From Shewanella sp. ANA-3 (GTDB taxonomy: Bacteria > Pseudomonadota > Gammaproteobacteria > Enterobacterales > Shewanellaceae), in assembly GCF_000203935.1 (NCBI RefSeq), contig NC_008577.1, forward strand, positions 2,542,001-2,606,000: a stretch of 64,000 bases of DNA, given 5' to 3'. Position 1 is the stretch's first letter. The number at the start of each line of letters is the position of its first letter. Shown here piece by piece: positions 55,958 through 64,000 of the stretch. A model generated the notes under the pieces. The model did no database searches. It was given only the letters and a program-made list of their open reading frames with translations, and had not been told where the DNA came from. The position numbers were made by a program, and so were the translations under genes.

Positions 55958-56004
55958 AATTTCAATCTCGATAAAAGTGAGAATGCAGTTAGGTAACTAA
56001 CGAT

Positions 56005-56080
56005 TCCCCTGTAGTTCAGTCGGTAGAACGGCGGACTGTTAATCCGTATGTCACTGGTTCAAGTCCAGTCAGGGGAGCCA
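56005..56080 (+). tRNA. tRNA-Asn (GTT), copy 2
   Basis: Identical to copy 1 over 76 bases, after a 47-bp spacer. Confidence 0.97.
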
Positions 56081-56111
56081 CTTAATTATCAAGCTGTTGC
56101 GTTAACACGAT

Positions 56112-56187
56112 TCCCCTGTAGTTCAGTCGGTAGAACGGCGGACTGTTAATCCGTATGTCACTGGTTCAAGTCCAGTCAGGGGAGCCA
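56112..56187 (+). tRNA. tRNA-Asn (GTT), copy 3
   Basis: Identical to copy 1, after a 31-bp spacer. Confidence 0.97.
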
Positions 56188-56209
56188 CTAACGCAAGACA
56201 AGTTAAAGT

Positions 56210-56223
56210 CGATAGCAATATCG
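56210..56223 (+). repeat. GNRA-capped hairpin in tRNA-Asn spacer 3-4
   Basis: CGATA, GCAA, TATCG forms a five-bp stem with a GCAA tetraloop in the spacer between tRNA-Asn copies 3 and 4. The same sequence recurs at 56332. The shared block AAGTCGATAGCAATATCGCA shows the two spacers are duplicates. Confidence 0.75.
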
Positions 56224-56233
56224 CATCATCTAC

Positions 56234-56309
56234 TCCCCTGTAGTTCAGTCGGTAGAACGGCGGACTGTTAATCCGTATGTCACTGGTTCAAGTCCAGTCA
56301 GGGGAGCCA
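56234..56309 (+). tRNA. tRNA-Asn (GTT), copy 4
   Basis: Identical to copy 1, after a 46-bp spacer holding a hairpin. Confidence 0.97.
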
Positions 56310-56331
56310 ATTTCAAGATGATATCTCAAGT

Positions 56332-56345
56332 CGATAGCAATATCG
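56332..56345 (+). repeat. GNRA-capped hairpin in tRNA-Asn spacer 4-5
   Basis: Second copy of the CGATA, GCAA, TATCG hairpin, at the same distance (10 bp) from the next tRNA as the first. It may mark a processing site in the tRNA precursor. Confidence 0.75.
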
Positions 56346-56355
56346 CACCCTCTAC

Positions 56356-56431
56356 TCCCCTGTAGTTCAGTCGGTAGAACGGCGGACTGTTAATCCGTAT
56401 GTCACTGGTTCAAGTCCAGTCAGGGGAGCCA
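56356..56431 (+). tRNA. tRNA-Asn (GTT), copy 5
   Basis: Identical to copy 1, after a 46-bp spacer holding the second hairpin. No obvious terminator follows before the GGDEF-EAL gene. Confidence 0.97.
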
Positions 56432-56639
56432 CTTTCTTGCTTATCCATCCAATTTTCTAAGCTCCAATAACTCGTCATCTAGGCGTGTGTTTTCATTTCT
56501 GTTTTACGCCAAATACGGTTACACTGTAAGCAGTTTGTTAACCAAAATTCCGAGTATCATCACGCAGATAGGGATATTGACTGAGCACTCTCTTAATATT
56601 CTGTCCGCAAATACTTCACCACATTGAGAGCGGATTTTT

Positions 56640-58544
56640 ATGGCGATGTCTAAATCATATCCCATCTTTTTATTGCTGATTTTTTTAGGGCTGTTTGGTT
56701 GGATTTATCACAACGAAAATAATCAGCTCCAAGTGCAGCAACAGCAAGAGCTCAATAACTTTAAACAGTACATGGCTAACTTTGCCCAATGGCAAGGCAA
56801 TGGCGCCGAGCTTTACCAAAGTATTGCCAGTCATTATCCGCTGCAATTTTTCCAATATGTCGATGATACCGACGGACAACTTAATTTTACTCAGGGCGAT
56901 CTCAACTCCCAGAGCCCTCACCCGCTAGCCGGATTGTTTGCCTTAGATTTATCCCATACGCAAAAACTGGCTGCGGGGCGTTTACAGGTTAAGTTGAGTG
57001 CCGATCAAGCGATTGAAAATGCCATCACCAGTACCCAGCAGTTGGGGATGGTATTGGTGCTGACCTATATCCTGTTGATGGTTGTTTTTATTTTGCTTAT
57101 CAACAGATTAAAATCAGCTATCCGTTATGCGGCAGAGTATATCTCCCACATTCCTGACATGAATTTTTCCGCCATTGAATCTTCGAAGCTGAACGGTGAA
57201 ATGGCGCCAGTGAAATTAGCCTTAGAAGACTGCCGAACTCAGCTCAAATCAAAACTGGATTTGCTCACCCAAGAAAATCAAAAATTACATAAAGCCGCCT
57301 ATCAAGACCCTGTGACGGGTTTTGGCAGTCGTCCACCTTTTACCACTAAATTAGAAAGCATCAGTAACCGCAGCATCCCACAACTCGGGCTGTTAGCCAT
57401 GGTCAAAGCGACTGAGCTTTCCCATGTGAACCAATTGCAAGGCCGCTCAGCGGGTGATGATTATCTTGCGAGTGTAGCTAATTGCATTCGTAAGGCTTGT
57501 TCAAAATATCCCGATTCGGAGTGTTACCGTGTCTCCAGTGCCGATTTTGCGATTTTTTTACCTGATTTAGTGTTAAAAGACGGCCCTAAGTTTTTAGAAC
57601 AACTTAAAGTGTTCCTCGATGAATACCAACAAATGACCAGAGCCGAATCGGTGGCGCACATTGGCTTAGTGCCTTATCAACAGGGGACCGACCCCGTTAA
57701 TTTGCTCTCCTTAGCAGACACCGCCGTCAGCATAGCGCAAACCTTAGGTCCTAATAGTTTCCATATTCAAGAAAAGCTCAACGGCGACGAGCAGTTTGGG
57801 GATGACCGTTGGAAAGTGGCAATCAACGACTTAATCACCCGCCAAGCGTTGAAGTTTTTCCAACAGCCGATTCAACCTTGCCGCAATGATGTCGAGGTCT
57901 ATCGCGAGTTACTCGCACGTTTTTACAACAACGAAGGCAAGTTTTTGCCTACCACCACCGTCATCGCCATGGCCGAGCGCCACGGCATGAGCACCGAATT
58001 AGATAAATTAGTGGTGATCAGCACATTAAGAATGCTTAAAGAAAATCCGACCATTAGCGGCAACTTTGGCGTCAATATCAGCGCCTTTTCGGCCCATCAA
58101 GAACTGTTTGTCGGCTGGTTAAGGGATGTGTTGAGTAAACATAAATACATCGCTTCTCGCCTAGTGTTTGAGATCAACGAATCCGGCATGCAGGCCAATT
58201 TAGGCGCCAGCTATAAGTTTGTCCGTGAAGTACACAGTGTCGGTTCACGGGTCTCAATTGAGCGCTTTGGGATGAGCTTTACCTCCTTCAAATTCTTCAG
58301 TGAAGTGCGTCCAGACTACATTAAGCTCGATGGCAGCTACACCTCATCAATCGATGAAGACAGCAATAATAAGTTCTTCGTGCGGATGATGGTCGATGTG
58401 GCACGACGCATCGGCATTCGAGTTATCGCCACCAGTGTCGAGCGCCAAGAGGAAAAACTGACCCTCGAAAAACTCCTCGTCGATGGTTTGCAGGGCTATT
58501 ATATTGCCCAGCCACAGGCCATTACCTTAACTGACCAAATTTAA
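56640..58544 (+). CDS. CsrD/MshH-like membrane protein with degenerate GGDEF and EAL domains
   Basis: A 634-residue protein with two membrane helices (about 8-24 and 135-155) enclosing a periplasmic loop, then a coiled-coil linker (about 190-220), a GGDEF fold and an EAL fold. Both active sites are lost: the GGDEF signature reads SSADF (299-303), EAL reads ELL (423-425), and the DDFGTG motif reads ERFGMS. This layout matches CsrD of E. coli (MshH in Vibrio), which does not turn over c-di-GMP but steers RNase E decay of Csr small RNAs. A similar role is inferred, not shown; another copy may exist near msh genes. It precedes rnfA by 125 bp. Confidence 0.85.
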   Translation: MAMSKSYPIFLLLIFLGLFGWIYHNENNQLQVQQQQELNNFKQYMANFAQWQGNGAELYQSIASHYPLQFFQYVDDTDGQLNFTQGDLNSQSPHPLAGLFALDLSHTQKLAAGRLQVKLSADQAIENAITSTQQLGMVLVLTYILLMVVFILLINRLKSAIRYAAEYISHIPDMNFSAIESSKLNGEMAPVKLALEDCRTQLKSKLDLLTQENQKLHKAAYQDPVTGFGSRPPFTTKLESISNRSIPQLGLLAMVKATELSHVNQLQGRSAGDDYLASVANCIRKACSKYPDSECYRVSSADFAIFLPDLVLKDGPKFLEQLKVFLDEYQQMTRAESVAHIGLVPYQQGTDPVNLLSLADTAVSIAQTLGPNSFHIQEKLNGDEQFGDDRWKVAINDLITRQALKFFQQPIQPCRNDVEVYRELLARFYNNEGKFLPTTTVIAMAERHGMSTELDKLVVISTLRMLKENPTISGNFGVNISAFSAHQELFVGWLRDVLSKHKYIASRLVFEINESGMQANLGASYKFVREVHSVGSRVSIERFGMSFTSFKFFSEVRPDYIKLDGSYTSSIDEDSNNKFFVRMMVDVARRIGIRVIATSVERQEEKLTLEKLLVDGLQGYYIAQPQAITLTDQI

Positions 58545-58669
58545 GCCAGCGCAGGGTTAATGGAGCGCGCAAATTTACAGTAAAGATAGTTAACCCTGCA
58601 TTCTATATGTTGTTTATGCAAACGGAAAAGTCGATAATACGGCCAAGATCCGTTTAGACAAGTATTGAG

Positions 58670-59248
58670 ATGAGTGAATATCTCCTGTTGTTGATCAGCA
58701 CCGTACTGGTCAACAATTTCGTATTAGTGAAATTCTTAGGTTTATGTCCTTTTATGGGGGTCTCCAGTAAATTGGAGTCCGCTATTGGCATGTCCATGGC
58801 GACCACCTTCGTGTTGACCTTGGCATCCATTCTCAGTTACCTCGTCAACCAATATCTATTATTGCCTTTTGACCTCAGCTACTTGCGTACCATGAGCTTT
58901 ATTCTGGTCATTGCTGTGGTGGTGCAATTTACTGAGATGGTGGTGCAAAAAACCAGTGCCTCCCTACACCGAGCACTCGGGATCTATCTGCCATTGATCA
59001 CCACTAACTGTGCCGTACTGGGTGTGGCCCTGTTAAACGTGAACGAGAAACACGATTTTATTCAGTCAGCTATCTATGGTTTTGGGGCTGCGGTAGGTTT
59101 TTCCTTAGTGTTAATTCTGTTTTCCGCGATGCGCGAACGTTTAGCGGCCGCCGATGTGCCAATGCCGTTTAAGGGCGGCGCCATCGCCATGATCACCGCA
59201 GGCTTAATGTCTTTAGCCTTTATGGGATTCACAGGATTGGTTAAATAG
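58670..59248 (+). CDS. rnfA: Electron transport complex subunit RnfA (RsxA)
   Basis: A 192-residue membrane protein with six predicted helices. [39 protein letters not shown] and [21 protein letters not shown] are diagnostic of RnfA/NqrE, each holding a conserved half-membrane Cys (GLCPF and TNCAV) that binds a 2Fe-2S cluster between RnfA and RnfE. It is the first gene of the rnf operon; its stop abuts the rnfB start. The complex couples ferredoxin-NAD electron transfer to ion movement, and in E. coli it also keeps SoxR reduced. Confidence 0.96.
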   Translation: MSEYLLLLISTVLVNNFVLVKFLGLCPFMGVSSKLESAIGMSMATTFVLTLASILSYLVNQYLLLPFDLSYLRTMSFILVIAVVVQFTEMVVQKTSASLHRALGIYLPLITTNCAVLGVALLNVNEKHDFIQSAIYGFGAAVGFSLVLILFSAMRERLAAADVPMPFKGGAIAMITAGLMSLAFMGFTGLVK

Positions 59249-59830
59249 ATGTCCACCATGTTAATTGCCGTTATCTTACTGACCCTATTGGCATTGTTCT
59301 TTGGGGTATTACTCGGATTTGCTGCCTTAAAATTTAAGGTTGAAGGCAATCCCATTGTCGATGAACTCGAAGCGATTCTGCCACAAACCCAATGCGGTCA
59401 ATGTGGTTATCCCGGTTGCCGCCCCTACGCCGAAGCCATTGCTAATGGCGATAAAGTCAACAAGTGTCCTCCCGGCGGCACTGCAACCATGGAAAAGCTC
59501 GCCAACTTAATGGGTGTCGAGCCAGAGCCGCTCAATGCCGAGGCTCAGTCCCAAGTCAAAAAAGTCGCCTACATTCGCGAAGATGAGTGTATCGGCTGCA
59601 CTAAGTGTATTCAGGCCTGTCCTGTCGACGCCATTATTGGTGCGGGCAAACTCATGCATACCGTGCTCACGGCAGACTGCACAGGTTGCGATCTCTGTGT
59701 CGAGCCCTGCCCCGTTGACTGTATCGATATGATCCCTGTGGGCCAAAATCTGAAAAACTGGAACTGGCGCTTAAATGCCATTCCCGTGACTCTTATCCAA
59801 GAGACCCCGCACGAAGAAAAGAGAGGATAA
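59249..59830 (+). CDS. rnfB: Electron transport complex subunit RnfB (RsxB), ferredoxin
   Basis: A 193-residue protein with an N-terminal membrane helix (about 4-25), a four-cysteine cluster ([20 protein letters not shown] with a later Cys in NKCPPGG, about 49-74) and two 4Fe-4S ferredoxin motifs ([15 protein letters not shown] and [15 protein letters not shown], about 114-160). It is the electron entry subunit, facing the cytoplasm. It begins directly after the rnfA stop. Confidence 0.96.
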   Translation: MSTMLIAVILLTLLALFFGVLLGFAALKFKVEGNPIVDELEAILPQTQCGQCGYPGCRPYAEAIANGDKVNKCPPGGTATMEKLANLMGVEPEPLNAEAQSQVKKVAYIREDECIGCTKCIQACPVDAIIGAGKLMHTVLTADCTGCDLCVEPCPVDCIDMIPVGQNLKNWNWRLNAIPVTLIQETPHEEKRG

Positions 59831-59833
59831 GCG

Positions 59834-62200
59834 GTGCTGACTTTATTAGATCAATTAGATAAAGGAACCCTTTGGCGCTCACCCGGTGGCATTCATCCAC
59901 CTGAAGTCAAATTCCTCTCCAACACCACACCAATTAGCCAACTGCCATTAGCGCAGGAATACCTAGTGCCTGTGCCACAGGTAGGTGAGAACTGCACTCT
60001 TGCGGTCAAAGTGGGTGACAAAGTATTAAAAGGCGCGCCATTAACTCAAGGCACCTCGATTTGGCATTTGCCGGTGCATGCGCCAACCTCTGGCACTGTG
60101 GTCACCATTGAGCCAAGAGCCAGTAACCACGCCTCGGCCTTGCCGGTCAATACCTGCGTGATTGCCGCTGATGGTGAAGACCGCTGGTGCGAGTTAACGC
60201 CAGGCTCAATTGAGCTCAGTAATCATGAGATGATTGCCAAAATCCATGGCGCAGGCATTGCCGGTATGGGGGGCGCCGCCTTCCCAAGTCATATCAAGCT
60301 GAACCCCGTCAGTGAAATCGAATTAGTCATTATCAACGGCGTGGAGTGTGAGCCTTATATCAGCGCCGACGATCGCTTAATGCGCGAATACAGCCAAGAC
60401 ATTCTGGCGGGTATTGGGATTATCCATCGCCTCCTAGCGCCCAAGCGCATTGTGATTGCGATTGAAGACAACAAGCCCGAAGCGATTAAAGCCATGCAAC
60501 AGGCGGTGAGTCAATCCGCGCTTCCAGCGGGCAGCACGCGGGTAACGGCGATACCAACCAAGTATCCTTCTGGCGGTGAAAAGCAGCTTATTCAAATCAT
60601 CACGGGGCGTGAAGTGCCCTCGGGCGCTATCCCCGCTAAGCTTGGCATTGTCGTGCATAACGTGGGAACCGCGTTTGCGATTCACCAAGCCGTGACCCAA
60701 GGTAAACCGCTGATTGAACGTGTGGTGACAGTTACCGGGCAAAATGTGGGTAAGCCCGGCAACTATTGGTTACCCATAGGTACGCCCGTTGAGCATGTGC
60801 TCAAATACACTGAATTTAACGCCGAAGCCGATCAAAAAGTGATTATTGGCGGCCCTATGATGGGCCATGCGTTACCAACCATCCAAGTGCCGATTTTAAA
60901 AGGCACAAACTGTATTTTGGTGCCCAGCAGTCAAGAGATTGGAACAACACCAGAGGAAAAGGCCTGTATTCGCTGCGGCGAATGTGCCAATGCCTGCCCT
61001 GCACTCCTGCTACCACAGCAACTGTTTTGGCATGCAAAAGCCGAAGAATATGACAAGGCGGCCAGCTACAACCTTAAAGACTGTATCGAATGTGGTTGCT
61101 GTAGTTATGTGTGCCCCAGTGATATCCCACTGGTGGAATACTACCGCATCGCTAAATCGGCGCTAAAACAAGCCGCCGATGAAAAGCATCAAGCCGAGCG
61201 CGCCAAACAGCGCTTCGAGGCGCGTATTCAACGCCTCGAGGAAGAAAAACTCGCCCGCGAAGCCAAGGCTAAAGAAGCCGCTGCGCGTCGCCAAGCGACC
61301 ATGACCTCAACGGACAAAAATGCCGTCGCCGAAGCCATGGCGCGGATTGCGGCCAAAAAAGCGGCTGCTGCAGAAACCACAGCGGATAACGCTCCGGTCG
61401 AGGTCGTTGCGGCTGATGCAAGCAGCACTGAGGCGCCTAAGGGTAAGGCGGCCGTTGCCGCCGCGATTGCTCGAGCTAAAGCCAAGAAAGCTGCTGCGGC
61501 TCAAGGGGCCGATGATGCAGAATCGTCTCAACAAGCCGTGTCTCCTGAGCAAAGCGAGCCAACTGAGCAAACCGAGTCTTTATCGCAAAAAGATAAAGTC
61601 GCCGCTGCCATCGCTCGTGCCAAAGCGAAAAAAGCGGCGTTGAAGGCCGACTCGGATGCCAATAGCGACACTGACGCCGCGACAAGCAACACAGATAAGT
61701 CAGCAACAGAAACAACGGCTAACGCAGAAGCGGATGACAAAAAAGCCAAGGTCGCTGCAGCTGTTGCCCGTGCGAAAGCCAAAAAGGCCGCCGCACAACA
61801 AGCTGAATCGAGTGAGGTTGCCGAAGTTCAGCCCGAGCGAGTAGCTGACGCTAAGCCAGAATCAGAGTCAGGCTCTATTCCAAGCACGCCACTCAGCCCT
61901 GAAGATGAGAAAAAGGCCAAAGTCGCAGCTGCCGTTGCCCGCGCGAAAGCCAAAAAAGCCGCCACGCAGCAGGCTGAATCGACTGAGGTTGCCGAAGTTC
62001 AGCCCAAGTTAGCCGTAGACGCTGAACCAGACTCTGAATCAGGCTCTCAATCAGGCGATGAATCAAGCTCAGTCGCTGAACCAAGTGCGCCACTCAGTCC
62101 CGAAGATGAGAAGAAAGCCAAGGTCGCTGCTGCGGTTGCCCGCGCGAAAGCCAAAAAAGCGGCCAGAGAAGCGAATGCGATCAGCGACGCAAATGAATAG
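59834..62200 (+). CDS. rnfC: Electron transport complex subunit RnfC (RsxC) with repeat tail
   Basis: A 788-residue protein starting at GTG 59834, 3 bp after rnfB. Residues 1-430 are the conserved core: the Gly-rich GAGIAGMGGAAFPSHIKL flavin/NADH site, the SLBB-like segment, and two 4Fe-4S motifs (CIRCGECANACP near 377 and CIECGCCSYVCPSDIP near 416). It binds NADH. The last 350 residues are a coiled, highly charged Ala/Lys/Glu tail with five copies of a VAAAIARAKAKKAA-like module (residues about 538-776) joined by acidic linkers. Such tails are known in gammaproteobacterial RsxC but vary in length. Their role is unknown. Confidence 0.95.
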   Translation: MLTLLDQLDKGTLWRSPGGIHPPEVKFLSNTTPISQLPLAQEYLVPVPQVGENCTLAVKVGDKVLKGAPLTQGTSIWHLPVHAPTSGTVVTIEPRASNHASALPVNTCVIAADGEDRWCELTPGSIELSNHEMIAKIHGAGIAGMGGAAFPSHIKLNPVSEIELVIINGVECEPYISADDRLMREYSQDILAGIGIIHRLLAPKRIVIAIEDNKPEAIKAMQQAVSQSALPAGSTRVTAIPTKYPSGGEKQLIQIITGREVPSGAIPAKLGIVVHNVGTAFAIHQAVTQGKPLIERVVTVTGQNVGKPGNYWLPIGTPVEHVLKYTEFNAEADQKVIIGGPMMGHALPTIQVPILKGTNCILVPSSQEIGTTPEEKACIRCGECANACPALLLPQQLFWHAKAEEYDKAASYNLKDCIECGCCSYVCPSDIPLVEYYRIAKSALKQAADEKHQAERAKQRFEARIQRLEEEKLAREAKAKEAAARRQATMTSTDKNAVAEAMARIAAKKAAAAETTADNAPVEVVAADASSTEAPKGKAAVAAAIARAKAKKAAAAQGADDAESSQQAVSPEQSEPTEQTESLSQKDKVAAAIARAKAKKAALKADSDANSDTDAATSNTDKSATETTANAEADDKKAKVAAAVARAKAKKAAAQQAESSEVAEVQPERVADAKPESESGSIPSTPLSPEDEKKAKVAAAVARAKAKKAATQQAESTEVAEVQPKLAVDAEPDSESGSQSGDESSSVAEPSAPLSPEDEKKAKVAAAVARAKAKKAAREANAISDANE
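61445..62163 (+). repeat. Lys/Ala module repeats inside rnfC
   Basis: Five copies of a 45-bp block encoding (K)VAAA(V/I)ARAKAKKAA begin near 61445, 61591, 61747, 61917 and 62119. The last three are nearly identical, and the linkers of copies 3 and 4 (AESSEVAEVQP and AESTEVAEVQP) are also duplicated. A weaker sixth copy (AEAMARIAAKKAAA) lies near 61327. Confidence 0.88.
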
Positions 62201-62265
62201 CACTGCGGGTTTTAACCTCAGTGCTTTGAAAATGATTAGCTTAAAAATCAGTGACTCAAGATTAG

Positions 62266-63330
<1,065 letters not shown>

Positions 63331-63383
63331 GCCTGTGGCAAAAGAATCAAGCATGCTTGAACAAAGATTCTTGAGGAATAAAA

Positions 63384-64000
63384 GTGAATAATCCAATGAT
63401 TAAAAATGGTCTGTTACTTGCGCTATTTGCCCTGCTCTGCACGGGCTTAGTCGCAGTGGTCAATCAACAGACCTTAGACAAAATTAAGCAGCAGGAGCAG
63501 CAGGAATTGATGCGCGTACTGCATCAGCTGATCCCTGATGAGCTCCATGACAATGAGCTAACCGCGCAATGCACCCTGTTGCAGGATAAAGAGGCGCTCG
63601 GCACCGAAGATGCCATGCCCGCCTATATTGCTACCGCTGCTGGTAAACCCGTTGCTATCGCCCTAGAAGCCATTGCCCCCGATGGTTACAACGGCAATAT
63701 TAAGCTGATTGTGGGCATCAATACCCAAGGTGAAGTATTAGGCGTGCGCACACTCGCCCACCAAGAAACCCCAGGCCTTGGGGATAAAATCGATTTACGT
63801 AAATCCGACTGGGTGACGCAATTCGTCGGTAAAGTGCTTAAATCAGAAGATGATAAGCAATGGCTAGTGCAAAAAGACGGTGGTGATTTCGACCAATTTA
63901 CCGGCGCGACAATCACACCACGCGCCTATGTGAAAGCGGTTAAGCGCGCCGTATGGTACTTTACTCAGCATCAAGCAGAGATTTTCAGCCAACCTCTGAA
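63384..64000 (+). CDS. rnfG: Electron transport complex subunit RnfG (RsxG), cut by window end
   Basis: About 205 residues are visible of a protein usually near 210. It starts at GTG 63384 with GAGGA five bases upstream; ATG 63396 is a possible alternative. An N-terminal membrane helix (NGLLLALFALLCTGLVAVV) anchors a periplasmic FMN-binding domain: LAHQETPGLGDKID and FTGATITPRAYVKAVKRAV, where Thr176 of TGAT should carry the covalent FMN. rnfE, the last subunit, should follow outside the window. Confidence 0.94.
   Translation, partial: MNNPMIKNGLLLALFALLCTGLVAVVNQQTLDKIKQQEQQELMRVLHQLIPDELHDNELTAQCTLLQDKEALGTEDAMPAYIATAAGKPVAIALEAIAPDGYNGNIKLIVGINTQGEVLGVRTLAHQETPGLGDKIDLRKSDWVTQFVGKVLKSEDDKQWLVQKDGGDFDQFTGATITPRAYVKAVKRAVWYFTQHQAEIFSQPL

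Overview
The window is ordinary-looking chromosome of a gammaproteobacterium of the genus Shewanella. The evidence is the gene content and order: edd-eda-pgl-zwf against hexR-pykA, a PsrA-type regulator with a short FadE, seqA/pgm with ybfF-ybfE-fldA, earP-efp, rnfABCDG, a rhombosortase and a VC2046/SO_2500-type protein. The predicted proteins read like those of S. oneidensis and its relatives. Species cannot be fixed without a database comparison. No phage, CRISPR array or evident defence system is present. The only intact mobile elements are two copies of one IS3-family insertion sequence.

Layout. 1-4,000: a DUF2987-like periplasmic protein and a Bax-like glucosaminidase (minus strand), a YvcK/CofD-like protein, and an aromatic/aspartate aminotransferase with a 13-bp tandem repeat at its 3' end. 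4,056-4,364: a Gly-Cys-Leu tRNA operon with promoter and terminator. 4,606: a solitary 23-bp IS end. 4,690-8,440: two divergent GAPDH genes (one with a long N-terminal extension) around a DUF2989 lipoprotein, with HexR-like sites between them. 8,566-10,457: sodC and IS copy 1. 10,678-16,857: nadA, the branched-chain 2-oxoacid dehydrogenase genes (E1 alpha, E1 beta, E2) and astE. 17,135-24,136: msrA, pgm, seqA, ybfF, a DUF2788 gene, ybfE, fldA, earP and efp. 24,151-25,455: IS copy 2, which separates efp from its terminator. 25,673-31,218: an NhaC-type antiporter, alaA, yfbR and a dGTPase-like gene.

31,289-38,762 is the Entner-Doudoroff and oxidative pentose phosphate block: zwf-pgl-edd-eda on the minus strand, hexR and pykA on the plus strand, with HexR-like operators in front of zwf and pykA. 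The same kind of operator precedes the GAPDH genes, so upper and lower glycolytic steps in this window plausibly share one regulator. 38,903-41,836 is a psrA-fadE operon with a palindrome in front. 42,055-49,384 holds an M2 peptidase, a Smr protein, an NTF2-like protein, a YchJ-like protein, a GAF-PAS-GGDEF-EAL protein, a YfcZ-like protein and the VC2046-type protein.

49,510-56,431 contains three identical tRNA-Tyr and five identical tRNA-Asn genes, each array behind a clear promoter, with queE, queC, a rhombosortase gene, uvrB and a small orphan gene between them. The queuosine genes queE and queC lie between arrays of tRNA-Tyr and tRNA-Asn, both of which carry GUN anticodons that queuosine modifies. 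56,640-64,000 is a GGDEF-EAL protein that has lost both catalytic signatures (CsrD-like), followed by rnfABCD and an rnfG cut by the window end.

I found no undescribed multi-gene system. The observations most worth checking are the solitary IS end, the twin IS copies in direct orientation 13.7 kb apart, the HexR-like operators, the GNRA-capped hairpins in the tRNA-Asn array and the Lys/Ala repeat tail of RnfC.
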